In this document: positions 26,063 to 35,135 of the stretch, piece after piece
Numbering within the stretch: position 1 is the first letter of the stretch
Layout of the letters: the number at the start of each line of letters is the position of its first letter
Assembly (NCBI GenBank): GCA_963707065.1
Contig: CAVPPJ010000039.1
Location: forward strand, 1 to 64,000
DNA: 64,000 nucleotides
Origin: Palsa-506 sp963707065
Lineage (GTDB): Bacteria > Actinomycetota > Actinomycetes > Streptosporangiales > Streptosporangiaceae
Reading direction: 5' to 3'
Notes under the pieces: generated by a model
What the model was told of the DNA's origin: nothing
Database searches by the model: none
The model's input: the letters and a program-made list of their open reading frames with translations, nothing else
Position numbers and translations under genes: made by a program

Positions 26063-27229
26063 TTACGCAGTCGCGCCGGAGGCCCCGGCCGCTGTCTGGC
26101 CGTCAGCTGCCGAGCCCGCCACCTCGTGGACAGCGATGGCCTTATCGGACGAGCCGGCCAGGCTCTTCTTTACCGAGTCGAGGATCGTCAGGCCCTGGCC
26201 GACCAGCCCGGCGGCGATCTCACTGAGGCCGTCTGCGCCGTTCAGCACGCTCAGGTTCGCGCCTGCCAGCCCGCCCGCCGCCTCCCGCACGATCTGCGGC
26301 AGCTGGTCGATCAGCATCCGGTCCAGGGCGATCCGCTGGTGCGAGGCCGCTGCCTCCGCCTGGAACGTGACCCGCTGCGCATCGGCCTGCGCGAGGATGC
26401 GCACCTTCTCCGCCTCGGCCTCGGCCGGCCTGATCACCTCGGCGACGAGCTGGCGCTGGCGCAGCTCGGCCTGCCGGTGCGCCAGCTCGGTCTGGGCGGC
26501 GAGCACCCCCATCGTTGCCTGCGCCTGGGCGAGCGGCCCGGCCTGCGCGGCCTCGGCCTGCGCCTTGTCTATCTCCGCCTTGTACTGCGCCTGGACCACG
26601 GAGGTCTGCCGGGCATACTCGGCCTGCTTTCGCTGTGACTCCTGCTGAGCCTCGGCCGAAGCCTGGTTGGCCTGCGCCTGCGCGATCTGCGCCTGCCGCT
26701 GGATCGCGGCGTTATGCGGCGCGGCCATCGCGTCGATGTAGCCGGAATCCATGTCGTCGATGGACTGGATCTGCAGTGAATCGACGGTGAGGCCGATCTT
26801 GACCATCTCCGCCTTCGAGCCATCGAGCACTTCACTAGCCAGCTTCTGCCGCTCGGTGACGATCTCCTCCACCGTCATCGAGCCGATGATCGAGCGTAGG
26901 TGCCCGGCAAAAATCCGGCCGGTCAGCGTCGACATCTGGTCCTGGTCGGACAGGAACCGCTGCCCGGCGTTGACGATGCTCTCCTCGTCGTTGCCCACCT
27001 TGAAGGCGATGACCGAGCGGACATTCAGCGAAATGCCCTGCTTGGTAACGCAGGTCTCGGCCACCTCGGCCTCGCACATGGCAAGAGTAAGAAAGCGGGT
27101 CTTCCGGAAAATCGGGAAAATAAAGGCGCCATGGCCTGTCACGACACGGAACGGTGCGCCGCTGCGGCCGTACCTGCCACCGGAAATCAGCATGGCCTCA
27201 TCAGGTGCTGGAACGCGGTAACCGAACAT
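26063..27229 (-). CDS. Flotillin-like SPFH protein
   Basis: The 388-residue protein begins directly with the SPFH domain (MFGYRVPAPDEAMLISGGRY, then EAEVAETCVTKQGISLNVRS, VAFKVGN-type core) to about residue 165. A long Ala/Glu/Gln-rich coiled coil follows (QAQIAQAQANQASAEAQQES and AEAEAEKVRILAQADAQRVT). The tail is LIDQLPQIVREAAGGLAG. No membrane helix is visible, as in flotillins attached through a hydrophobic N-terminus. It is somewhat short for the family. It would scaffold membrane microdomains. An NfeD-type OB protein is encoded 123 bp upstream on the same strand, the classic partner. Confidence 0.9.
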   Translation of the reverse strand: MFGYRVPAPDEAMLISGGRYGRSGAPFRVVTGHGAFIFPIFRKTRFLTLAMCEAEVAETCVTKQGISLNVRSVIAFKVGNDEESIVNAGQRFLSDQDQMSTLTGRIFAGHLRSIIGSMTVEEIVTERQKLASEVLDGSKAEMVKIGLTVDSLQIQSIDDMDSGYIDAMAAPHNAAIQRQAQIAQAQANQASAEAQQESQRKQAEYARQTSVVQAQYKAEIDKAQAEAAQAGPLAQAQATMGVLAAQTELAHRQAELRQRQLVAEVIRPAEAEAEKVRILAQADAQRVTFQAEAAASHQRIALDRMLIDQLPQIVREAAGGLAGANLSVLNGADGLSEIAAGLVGQGLTILDSVKKSLAGSSDKAIAVHEVAGSAADGQTAAGASGATA

Positions 27230-27352
27230 CTCTCATCTCCAAGCGAGTTGCCGGGGTGAACCCGGGCCTGCATTTCCTGCCAGTCGTCAGTTGCGCCGCT
27301 TACCCGCGCTGCCAGTTACGCCGCTCACTGGCCTCGGCAGGTTCGCTACTCA

Positions 27353-27592
27353 TCAGCCTTCATCAGGAAACGGATCGAGGGGGTCGGTCCACTCGCTGAC
27401 GTCGACGGACCTGGAGCCCCTGGATTCGATGACCAGGACAGTGGCGCCCTTAGGTATCGGAGCGGGCGACCAGGCGATGTAGGCCTCTGATCCGCCGCGG
27501 ATCTTGACCAGCACCTCGCCCGGGCCGTTCGGGCCCCGGGTGCCGATAAGGAGGACGCCGATAGAGCCGATCACTGACTCTTCCCGAGGCAC
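27353..27592 (-). CDS. NfeD-like OB-fold protein, flotillin partner
   Basis: The 79-residue protein has GTG start 27592 with GAGGAG nine bases upstream. IGSIGVLLIGTRGPNGPGEV followed by LVKIRGGSEAYIAWSPAPIP and KGATVLVIESRGSRSVDVSE matches the soluble OB-fold domain of NfeD proteins, without the membrane helices. NfeD C-terminal domains are encoded next to flotillin/stomatin genes and work with them in membrane quality control. The soluble-only form may be recruited by the flotillin downstream. Confidence 0.78.
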   Translation of the reverse strand: MPREESVIGSIGVLLIGTRGPNGPGEVLVKIRGGSEAYIAWSPAPIPKGATVLVIESRGSRSVDVSEWTDPLDPFPDEG

Positions 27593-27629
27593 CGGCAGTC
27601 ACTCCTCATACCACCCCAGACCTGGCTGC

Positions 27630-28094
27630 TCAGACTATCCCCGTCTCTCCCGCCGGGCGAGACTCGCTCCTCGGTTCAGGCCCGGACCCGGAAAGCGCCG
27701 CCGTCACGTCAATCTCGACGAGCTGGCCCGGGTAGCCGAGCTGCGCGACGCCGAGCAGCGTGCTCGCCGATTCCAGCGCCCCGGCGATCGGCGACTCGCG
27801 CAGGATGCGCCATACCTCGGAGAGATCCGCGCGGTCCGCTGAGACGACGTAGATCACCGTGCGAACGACATCCCGGGCGGAGGCGCCCGCGCTGGACAAG
27901 GCGATCATTATGTTGCTGGCCACCTGCCCGACCTGAGCCTGCAGATCCCCTGGGCCGGTCAGCTGCCCGCGCTCATCCAGCGGGCACTGCCCGGCAAGAA
28001 AAACCAGCCGGGCCGCGTCCGTGACAGTCACGTGAAAGTAGCCGGGCGTCTGATGCAGGCCGGCCGGATTGGTTCGCTCCAGCATGGTCTTCAT
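27630..28094 (-). CDS. RidA family protein
   Basis: The 154-residue protein has the RidA/YjgF/UK114 fold: RTNPAGLHQTPGYFHVTVTD, VFLAGQCPLDERGQL (the GQ motif), NIMIALSSAGASARDVVRTV and QLGYPGQLVEIDVTAALS. The Arg that binds imine/enamine carboxylates in canonical RidA is usually in an R-x-x-V near the third strand; here the equivalent (RTVIYVVSADRADLSEVWRI) is plausible but I cannot confirm it. It would hydrolyse reactive imines or be a family relative of other function. Possible starts 28094 or 28085. Confidence 0.85.
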   Translation of the reverse strand: MKTMLERTNPAGLHQTPGYFHVTVTDAARLVFLAGQCPLDERGQLTGPGDLQAQVGQVASNIMIALSSAGASARDVVRTVIYVVSADRADLSEVWRILRESPIAGALESASTLLGVAQLGYPGQLVEIDVTAALSGSGPEPRSESRPAGETGIV

Positions 28095-28454
28095 TCTGGC
28101 CCGGCCGGAGGGATCGCGCGACGGCGCGGCCGGGCGCGGCTGTCAGGCCGCGCATGAGTCGGCGGCATCCCATCACCTAGCTGCGCTGCGCGCCACGCCT
28201 GGCGGTGAGCAATGCGGCGGGCCGCGGCATTCCGCCCGGCCAATCCCCTCTGCCCTGGGTGTGATACCGGACGCGCCATAAGTCCGATTCGTGGCCGATG
28301 TTGAATATGTGTCAGAATTTGAAGCTGAAACAGGAGAGGCTTTAGTCCTGCTTGCCGACATTATGCTCATTCCATCACCACGTCTTGCATGTTAAGGTCC
28401 AATTGCCGCACTAACGGGCGGGTTTAGCCGCTATAAGGGGGAGGAGGGCCAACC
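28095..28454. other. Intergenic gap with promoter region, no gene seen
   Basis: The 360 bases between the RidA and secreted-protein genes hold no recognisable gene. 28280-28440 is less GC-rich than its surroundings (for example TTGAATATGTGTCAGAATTT near 28303), which fits the promoter of the downstream gene. The ribosome site GGGGGAGGAGG lies just before 28455. I found no convincing palindrome. Confidence 0.45.
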
Positions 28455-29264
28455 ATGCGATCACGTGCCATCATCGCTCTCGTGTCCGTCCTAGGTTCGT
28501 TGGGGGGAGCACTGGCCTTGGCCGGACCCGCCGCGGCGGCTACTGGCCCGCGGTATTTTTCCTCCGAGCAGGCCGGCTATGTAGCCACCGCGGCCCGCTT
28601 CCGGCGCGTCCAGAGCACCGTCCGGCTGCCCATGGCGGCGGATTTTTCCTCCGAGGTCGGCGGCTTTGGGCTGTCGGTGCAGCTGTGGACCAGGACCCGG
28701 GTTGTGGTACTGGGGGTATCCAACGGCACCGCGCCCGGCCCATACAACGCCGCCGTAGCCGTCTTCAGCCGGTCTACCCACGCCCTGATCTGCAGCACGG
28801 CCGGCACCGGCGCCACGCTGTGCCCTAACGTCCCGTCCGGCTGGACGAGCGGTTCGGTCAGCTTCCCTCCCGGTGACAACATGACCCTCGTCATCAGATA
28901 CGACCGTTCCACCGGACGGGATCACTTCCGCGTGAGCGACGATACGACCGGCGTTACCCTGTCCTATGGCGGGTACGTGCCGGGCTCCGGGAAGAACTAC
29001 ATCCAGGCCCGGGTCGGTGCCGAATTCGCTGGCAGCCCGTGGGACAGCTTCCTCTACACTCCGCCTGGCGCCGAGACCCATCTGGCGACCTTCCGCAACA
29101 GCGTCCTGACCACCTATTCCGGCGGCAGGTCAAGCTTCTCCAGCTGGTGGACCCATCACAAGATCGTGGCCACCAGCAACGGCACCTCCACCGGAACTGT
29201 CAGGGTCAAGCCGCACAACCTATACAACTCCGGCGCCAACTTCGGCGTCTACTTCCAGCCCTGA
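28455..29264 (+). CDS. Secreted protein, unknown function, beta-rich
   Basis: The 269-residue protein has a clear Sec signal peptide (MRSRAIIALVSVLGSLGGAL, then ALAGPAAAATG; cleavage expected after AAA near residue 28-29). The mature protein alternates aromatic and Ser/Thr/Gly residues (FGLSVQLWTRTRVVVLGVSN, FPPGDNMTLVIRYDRSTGRD, ETHLATFRNSVLTTYSGGRS), which suggests a jelly-roll/concanavalin-like sandwich. Two cysteines (CSTAGTGATLC) may form a disulphide. I see no catalytic signature. The strong ribosome site and AT-richer upstream region suggest it is well expressed. Confidence 0.75.
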   Translation: MRSRAIIALVSVLGSLGGALALAGPAAAATGPRYFSSEQAGYVATAARFRRVQSTVRLPMAADFSSEVGGFGLSVQLWTRTRVVVLGVSNGTAPGPYNAAVAVFSRSTHALICSTAGTGATLCPNVPSGWTSGSVSFPPGDNMTLVIRYDRSTGRDHFRVSDDTTGVTLSYGGYVPGSGKNYIQARVGAEFAGSPWDSFLYTPPGAETHLATFRNSVLTTYSGGRSSFSSWWTHHKIVATSNGTSTGTVRVKPHNLYNSGANFGVYFQP

Positions 29265-29520
29265 GCACAAAGCGCCGGAATAGCACTGCGGCCGGGTGCG
29301 TTCAACCCACTGTCGGTGTGCTGTGTCCCCCGGGCCGCATCTACTGCCTTCGCGGAATACCGTTCGGCTGGAGCCGCGTTGCGCCACTCGCCGAGAGGCG
29401 ACCGCGCACCGGCATGCACACGCCCTCGCCAGCGCAAAGTACCGCTGACGGGGGCGTTGTCATTCCCTGACGCAGGAACCTCCCGGCACGCGCACGCCCG
29501 GCGGACGGCCACTCAGCCGG

Positions 29521-30399
29521 TCAGCCTTTCAGCGCGCCGGAGACAAGCCCGCGCACGTAGTACCGCTGCAGGGCGACATAGACCAGGATGCAGGGAATCA
29601 TGGCGATGACGGCGCCGGCCAGCAGCAGCCCGAAGTTGATCGAGCCGTAGGTGCCGGTTTCGACGTTGCTGAGCGCGACCGGCAGGGTAAACAGGCTGTC
29701 GTTAGTCATGAAGCTGAGTGCCCCGATGAGTTCCGTCCAGGAGAACAGGAACGCGTACAGCGCGGCTGTCGCGATCCCCGGCAGCACCAGGGGCCGGAGC
29801 ACGGATACCAGCATCCGCATTACCGACGCACCGTCCACCCGCGCGGCGTCGACGAGCTCGCCGGGCACCTGCAGGAAGCTGTTCCGCATCACGTAGACCC
29901 CGACGGGCAGGTTGAACGTGGTGTAGAAGAGCGCCAGGCCGATCAGGCTATTCAGCAGGTGGAGGAAGTGCAGCTCAAGGAACAGCGGGGTCAGCACCGC
30001 CTGGAACGGGATCATGAAAGCCAGCAGTATGAGGCCGAAGGCGAGACCCGACCTGCGGAACTTGAAGAGGCCGAAGCCGTACCCGGCGAGCGTCGCCACC
30101 AGGGCGGTCAGCACGGCCGTGAGCACCGCGACGATCAGGCTGTTGATGACGTTGCGGATGATGTCATCCTGGCCGGCCAGCAGCGTATGGTAATTCGCGA
30201 ACGTCAGGTGGCTGAAGCTCCCGCTCGTGGGCGCCGTACTGACCGCCGACTCGGGCTGCAGGGAGCGGAAGACTTCCCAGAGCAGCGGCACCACGAACAC
30301 TGCGCTGACCGCGATGCCGGCGGCCAGGTAAAGCGCCAGCCCGCCGCGGGCACGGCCGCCCCGGGCCCGCTGGTCGCCGCGGTTGCGCACGGATGCCAT
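29521..30399 (-). CDS. Carbohydrate ABC transporter permease 2 (MalG-type)
   Basis: The 292-residue protein has six predicted helices and the cytoplasmic EAA loop in VPGELVDAARVDGASVMRML, followed by VLRPLVLPGIATAALYAFLF. This is the CUT1 family MalG/AraQ type. The other helices are typical (VIRNVINSLIVAVLTAVLTA, GLILLAFMIPFQAVLTPLFL). It overlaps the upstream permease by one base (TGATG). With permease 1, the lipoprotein at 31476 and the ATPase at 36333 it would import an oligosaccharide. Confidence 0.92.
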   Translation of the reverse strand: MASVRNRGDQRARGGRARGGLALYLAAGIAVSAVFVVPLLWEVFRSLQPESAVSTAPTSGSFSHLTFANYHTLLAGQDDIIRNVINSLIVAVLTAVLTALVATLAGYGFGLFKFRRSGLAFGLILLAFMIPFQAVLTPLFLELHFLHLLNSLIGLALFYTTFNLPVGVYVMRNSFLQVPGELVDAARVDGASVMRMLVSVLRPLVLPGIATAALYAFLFSWTELIGALSFMTNDSLFTLPVALSNVETGTYGSINFGLLLAGAVIAMIPCILVYVALQRYYVRGLVSGALKG

Positions 30400-31352
30400 C
30401 AGTCGTCGTCCCCCTGCAGGAAGTGGAACTGGACAAAGGTGATGAGCCCGACGACAACGACGAGCACGACCGACATGGCGCTGGCCAGGCCTATGTCCGT
30501 CTGCGCGAACGCGGTGTCGTAGATCGACATCACGACGGGGACCGTGCTCGTCCCCGGACCGCCGTCGGTGATGATGAAGAACTGATTAAAGGCCAGGAAC
30601 GAGCCAACGACCGAGATGATCAGGCTCAGCGCGATCGACCGGCGCAGCAACGGCAGCGTCAGCCGTCGCTCGGTACGCCACCAGGAGGCTCCGTCGACCT
30701 TGGCCGACTCGTAGATTTCGGTCGGGATGGCTTGCATCCCGGCCATCAGCAGCATCATCGTCAGCCCGGACGCGAACCAGATGACGAGGGTGCAGATCGC
30801 GGTCATGGCCAGCCCGGTGTGCACGGTCCACGCGGTCGTGCTGCTCACGATGCCGAGCCTGGCCAGCACGAAGTTCACCGTTCCCGAGCTCGGCTGCAGC
30901 TCGACCACCGCCATGTAGCTCTCCGCCACCAGCCCGACGATGAAGGGCAGGAAGATCAGCGTCCGGAACACCGTCGCCCCCCGCCGGTTCGACCTGACCA
31001 GCAGCGCCAGCGCGTAGCCGACGACGAAGATCGGGACCGTGACGATCGCGGTGTACTTCAGCGTGAACACGATCGACTGGAGGAACACCGAATTGTGCAG
31101 GAGCGCGGTGTAGTTCGACAGGCCGATGAAGTGATACGGCCCGATGAGCGGCCAGTTCGTCAGCGAGATGTAGATGCCGAACCCGAGCGGGAAGATGGCG
31201 AAGACACAGACGAACAGCAGCGCGGGCGAGACCAGCAACAGGCCCGTCCTGGCGTCTCTGCGGGCGCGGGCGGTCGGCCGCGCGCGCCCGCCCCGCCGCC
31301 GGGCCAGCGTGCCTTTCGCCGGTATCGCGGCCGGCGCCTCTGTCCGTGCCAA
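30399..31352 (-). CDS. Carbohydrate ABC transporter permease 1 (MalF-type)
   Basis: The 317-residue protein has an N-terminal basic segment, a first helix (TGLLLVSPALLFVCVFAIFP) and five further helices. Its EAA loop is AIPTEIYESAKVDGASWWRT, matching the CUT1 MalF/UgpA type. A periplasmic loop (SLTNWPLIGPYHFIGLSNYT) is family-typical. It is cotranscribed with the second permease, which overlaps it, and with the substrate-binding lipoprotein 120 bp upstream. Confidence 0.92.
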   Translation of the reverse strand: MARTEAPAAIPAKGTLARRRGGRARPTARARRDARTGLLLVSPALLFVCVFAIFPLGFGIYISLTNWPLIGPYHFIGLSNYTALLHNSVFLQSIVFTLKYTAIVTVPIFVVGYALALLVRSNRRGATVFRTLIFLPFIVGLVAESYMAVVELQPSSGTVNFVLARLGIVSSTTAWTVHTGLAMTAICTLVIWFASGLTMMLLMAGMQAIPTEIYESAKVDGASWWRTERRLTLPLLRRSIALSLIISVVGSFLAFNQFFIITDGGPGTSTVPVVMSIYDTAFAQTDIGLASAMSVVLVVVVGLITFVQFHFLQGDDD

Positions 31353-31475
31353 CAGTCCTCTTCCTCTGCCCGCGCCGGCCGCTTCCTCTGCCCGCGCCGG
31401 CCGCCTCGAAAGGCCTGCCCTCGCGCCGCGTCCCGCCTGGCCCTCAAGCCCGCGGGACGCGGCGCGAGGCGCCGG

Positions 31476-32804
31476 TCAGTTCTTCACGGTGTCCAGCGTG
31501 CTCTGGATACCGGACTGGCCTTCCTGCAGCCCGGCGCCGACGTTGCCGTTGTAGACGGCATTCTCGAACATCTTGAACCACGGCGACCCTGGCTCGTTGA
31601 AGACCGCGTCGTAGGCGAGCGTGTACTCCACCGATCCCTTGGCTAGCGCCTTCAGCGCCACGGCGTCGTAGGGGAACTTAGCCGCGAAGGCAGGAGTCAG
31701 CACGTCGCTGCGAACCGGCGTGTCGCCGAGCGTCGGGTACTCGGCCTGCTGCTGCGGCTCGAGTGCCCACTTGACGAATTCCCAGGCGCCGGACGGGTTC
31801 GGGGCGCCGGCCGGGATCACGAAGTTGTCGCCGCCGTCGAAGGTGCTGTAGGCGCCGCCGTTGACGGCGGGCAACGGCGCGTCGGCGAGGTCCGCCTTCT
31901 GCTGCTTGGTCTTGATCGCGGCAGCGAACCCGTAGTCGCCGGGCAGGATGCCGACCTTGCCCGCCTCGAAGTCCTGACCCCAGGTGAGGCCGTTCTGGGT
32001 CTGGTCCGCCGGCGGCACGAGATGCTGTGCCCACAGGGTGTGGTAGTCCGCCAGCATGGTCTTGAGCGGAGCGTTGTTGGCGACGTTGGCCGTCTGCGTG
32101 CCGAGCGGCCCGACGATGAGGTGCTGGCCGGACGCCCACAGCGAGGGCAGCATCACGAACCCGAGGCAGCCCTGGCAGTCGCCGGCGAACGAGAACCCGG
32201 AAATGCCGTGGCCGAGCGCACTGATTTTCTTGGCATCCGACACAATCTGGGCGTAGCTCGTCGGCGGGGCGTTCGGGTTGAGCCCGGCCCTCTTGAACAG
32301 GGCCTTGTTGTACCAGAGGACCGAGAGGTCCGCCAGGTAGGGCACGCCGTAGTACTGGTTGCCGATAGTGGCGAGCTTCAGGTGACCCGGGCTGAGCTGG
32401 CTCTTGTACGGCAGCGCGTTAACGTACTTGGTGATGTTCAGCAGCGCGTGCTCGCGGGCGAAGGCCGGCACGTCGATGTCGTTCAGCCCGACGACGTCGG
32501 GCACCGAGCCGGCCCGGATGGCCGTCGCCAGCTGGCTGGTGTCGTCGTTCGGCGGCGTGAGGTGGAGTATCACCTTGAGGTCCTTGTGCGTCGCGTTGAA
32601 CTGGGCGGTCAGCGCCTTTGCCGGCCCGTCGGTTGCCTGCCGGGCCCAGAAATGCACCACGCCCGTGGCGTTCACGCCGAATGTCTTAGCCGACTGACCG
32701 GTACCGGACGATGACGACGACGAGCCGCCGCACGCCGCGAGCACCAGCGCCAGCGCTGCACCGGCCGTGATGGCCGCGAGCCGCCTGGAGTGGACACGTC
32801 TCAT
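31476..32804 (-). CDS. Carbohydrate-binding lipoprotein of ABC importer
   Basis: The protein of about 442 residues starts MRRVHSRRLAAITAGAALAL and has lipobox LVLAAC followed by a Gly/Ser linker, so it is anchored to the outer face of the membrane. The CUT1 solute-binding signature is visible (VPDVVGLNDIDVPAFAREHA, PYLADLSVLWYNKALFKRAG, WEFVKWALEPQQQAEYPTLG). I chose ATG 32804 over 32810 because AGGAAAGG is then nine bases upstream. The gene context (GH127 enzyme just upstream, ribokinase further along) suggests an arabinofuranosyl or pentose oligosaccharide as ligand. Confidence 0.9.
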   Translation of the reverse strand: MRRVHSRRLAAITAGAALALVLAACGGSSSSSSGTGQSAKTFGVNATGVVHFWARQATDGPAKALTAQFNATHKDLKVILHLTPPNDDTSQLATAIRAGSVPDVVGLNDIDVPAFAREHALLNITKYVNALPYKSQLSPGHLKLATIGNQYYGVPYLADLSVLWYNKALFKRAGLNPNAPPTSYAQIVSDAKKISALGHGISGFSFAGDCQGCLGFVMLPSLWASGQHLIVGPLGTQTANVANNAPLKTMLADYHTLWAQHLVPPADQTQNGLTWGQDFEAGKVGILPGDYGFAAAIKTKQQKADLADAPLPAVNGGAYSTFDGGDNFVIPAGAPNPSGAWEFVKWALEPQQQAEYPTLGDTPVRSDVLTPAFAAKFPYDAVALKALAKGSVEYTLAYDAVFNEPGSPWFKMFENAVYNGNVGAGLQEGQSGIQSTLDTVKN

Positions 32805-32900
32805 GACCATCCGCCTTTCCTGCCTAGTGCTCGGACCGCGGGCGGGTGCCGTCCGCGTATTACGCCCTTGCATGTCGATGAGCCTCCTCGCTGGGGGGTC

Positions 32901-34961
32901 TTACGCTTCTTCGGTTGACAGCGGGGCCCGGCTACCTGCCGGGTGGTCCCTGGTGGCCGGCTCGCCGGGCCGGCTCAATGGCATCCAGACCCGCATGGCC
33001 TGGCCGTCGCGGTTGTCCCACTGGAAATAGGGGATGGCCACCGCCGCGACGACGTGTTCATCGCCGCCGTCGCCGGGTAGCGGGGAATCGTCCAGTGCCG
33101 GTGAATCGTCCCTAGGCGGCGAATCATCTATGCGCGGCGGATCGTCCGGTAGCGGTGAATACGGCAGGCCGCTGCGGCTGACCGGAGGCAGCCGGACCGC
33201 GGCGGCCTCGACGACGACGGTCGGCCCGACGCCCGGCAGCGTGGCCTGCCGTTCGCTGAGGCCGTCAGCGGTCAGGGCTAGATCTTCGACACTGGCCGCG
33301 CCGGGCTGGTCGACCTGCTCGAAGCAGTAGACGAGAGGGCCCCGTTCTACCGCCGCGGTGCCCCGCAGGGCGTCAATCCGCCTGCCCGGGTATGTCAGGC
33401 GCGGCGTCATGTCCATCGACAGGGTCACCGTGTCACCCGGCTGCCAGCGCCGGCGCACGATCAGGTAGCCGCGGTCGTCGGTGCCGGAGGCGTGCGGCCG
33501 GCCGTTGACGCTGACGGACGCATCGCGGCACCAGCCCGGGATGCGCACCGCCAGCCCGCAGGCGGCATCCGGGGCGCGGTGCACCCGGATTTCCGCCGTG
33601 CCAGCCCACGGGTAGCTGGTGGCCGTGCTGAGGCTGACATTGCCCTGTGGCAGCCGCGCCGCTATCCGGGAGCCGGTCAGCTGGTGCAGGTACAGCACGT
33701 CGCCCGCCACGGTCGCGATGTAGTGCTCCAGCGACGCCGTTAGCCGCATGATGTTCGGCGGGCAGCAGGCGCAGGAGAACCACTCCCGCCGCCGGCCGGG
33801 ATCGTCGTCCTCGAAGTGATCATCGCGGCGCTGTAGCGGGTTGACGTAGAAGAACCGCCGTCCGTCCGTCGACAGCGACGCCGCGAAGCCGTTGTAGAGG
33901 ATTCGCTCCATCAGGTCCGCGTACCGCCCGTCGCCGGTCGCGAGCAGCAGGCGCCAGCTCCACTGGAAGCTCGCGATGGCGGCGCAGGTCTCGTTGTACG
34001 CGCGGTCCGGCGGCAGCTCGAAGCCGTCGCCGAAAGCCTCGCCCGAGTGACGGGACCCGTTACCGCCGGTGAGCGCCGTCTTGGTGGCGACCATGTCATC
34101 CCACCGGGTGATCGAGGCGGCCAGCAGCTCCGCGTCGCCGGTCTCGACGGCCACGTCGACGACGCCGCTCTCCAGGTACAGCGCCCGGACGACGTGCCCC
34201 GCCTCGGTGACCGACTCGCGGACCGGCAGATCGTCCTGCAGGTAGCGGATGCCGAAGCCGGAGTCGCCGATCAGGCCGTGGCCGCGCTGGTCCACGAATT
34301 GCGTGGCCAGCCGGAGATAGCCGGTCTCGCCGGTCTCCCGGTACAGCTCCACCAGGGCGGTCTCCACGATCGGGTGGCCGTCGAGCCCGCCATCCCGGCC
34401 AAGGAAGTTATCCACCAGGTGATCGGCGAAGCGCCGGGCGACATCCAGCAGCTGCCCGTCATCAAAAGTCCGGCTGGCCGCGACCGCCGCCTGGATCAGG
34501 TGCCCCGCGCAGTACAGCTCGTGACTCGACGCCAGCCGGGCGTAGCGCTGCCCGCCGGACGCCTGGATGCAGGAGTTCAGGTAGCCATCGCTCTGCTGTG
34601 CCTTGGCCAGCAGGGCCGTGGCCTCGGCGGCGAAGGCGGCCAGCGCCGGGTCCGCCGCGCGGCCAAGCTCCCAGCTGATCGCCTCCAGCGTCTTGTAGAG
34701 GTCGGAGTCCATGAAGGCCGGGCCCCGGTACCCTTCGCCGGTCCCGGCGATAGCCAGCCGCAGGTTGTCGAGGTTGCCCGCCGCCTGCAGCTGCCGCAGT
34801 GCCAGCGGCAGGCTCGCCGCGCGATTCCGCTGCTGCCAGTCGTGCAACAGGCCGTCAGTCAGCCGGACGCCCGCGCGGTCCAGCGGCCGGTGCGCCACGG
34901 TGGCCGACTCCGTGGGGTACACCGGCCCGCGGGCCGGTGTAACTTTCTCCGCATTAGCCAC
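32901..34961 (-). CDS. GH127 beta-L-arabinofuranosidase (DUF1680 type)
   Basis: The 686-residue protein has the GH127 all-alpha barrel followed by beta domains. The catalytic zinc site is visible as NETC (Glu324, Cys326) and FSCACCPP (Cys399, Cys400), matching the Glu-x-Cys and Cys-Cys pairs of characterised GH127 enzymes, where one Cys is the nucleophile. LRLAIAGTGEGYRGPAFMDS is the conserved N-terminal segment. No signal peptide is seen, so it acts inside on imported sugar. Residues about 607-640 hold an acidic low-complexity insert of DDSP repeats. It is first in the operon with the transporter. Confidence 0.9.
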   Translation of the reverse strand: MANAEKVTPARGPVYPTESATVAHRPLDRAGVRLTDGLLHDWQQRNRAASLPLALRQLQAAGNLDNLRLAIAGTGEGYRGPAFMDSDLYKTLEAISWELGRAADPALAAFAAEATALLAKAQQSDGYLNSCIQASGGQRYARLASSHELYCAGHLIQAAVAASRTFDDGQLLDVARRFADHLVDNFLGRDGGLDGHPIVETALVELYRETGETGYLRLATQFVDQRGHGLIGDSGFGIRYLQDDLPVRESVTEAGHVVRALYLESGVVDVAVETGDAELLAASITRWDDMVATKTALTGGNGSRHSGEAFGDGFELPPDRAYNETCAAIASFQWSWRLLLATGDGRYADLMERILYNGFAASLSTDGRRFFYVNPLQRRDDHFEDDDPGRRREWFSCACCPPNIMRLTASLEHYIATVAGDVLYLHQLTGSRIAARLPQGNVSLSTATSYPWAGTAEIRVHRAPDAACGLAVRIPGWCRDASVSVNGRPHASGTDDRGYLIVRRRWQPGDTVTLSMDMTPRLTYPGRRIDALRGTAAVERGPLVYCFEQVDQPGAASVEDLALTADGLSERQATLPGVGPTVVVEAAAVRLPPVSRSGLPYSPLPDDPPRIDDSPPRDDSPALDDSPLPGDGGDEHVVAAVAIPYFQWDNRDGQAMRVWMPLSRPGEPATRDHPAGSRAPLSTEEA

Positions 34962-35068
34962 GTGCGCGACTCCGGTGCTTGCCGACGGGAGATCATGGCC
35001 CTGGAGGTCACGATCCGGAGGAATAGGTTTTCCCCAGCAAGTTAGAGTCTGTAGATGTGGGCGTCAAG

Positions 35069-35078
35069 CCTGTACAGG
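35069..35078. promoter_or_regulatory. Palindrome CCTGTACAGG, possible LacI-type operator
   Basis: A perfect 10-base palindrome lies in the divergent region between the GH127 gene (start 34961) and the LacI-type gene (start 35136), followed by an AT-rich stretch. LacI regulators usually bind central-CG palindromes, so this is only a candidate. Its position could control both directions. Confidence 0.35.
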
Positions 35079-35135
35079 ATCTGTTTTATTACGATATGAA
35101 GATGGTGGGCTGAGGCGTGAGATAGGAGCAACCGT

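Noticed and set aside
30393..31646. A long open frame opposite the permease genes, rich in Asp/Arg/Gln
   Set aside because: The composition is that of the reverse complement of membrane genes; no family match.
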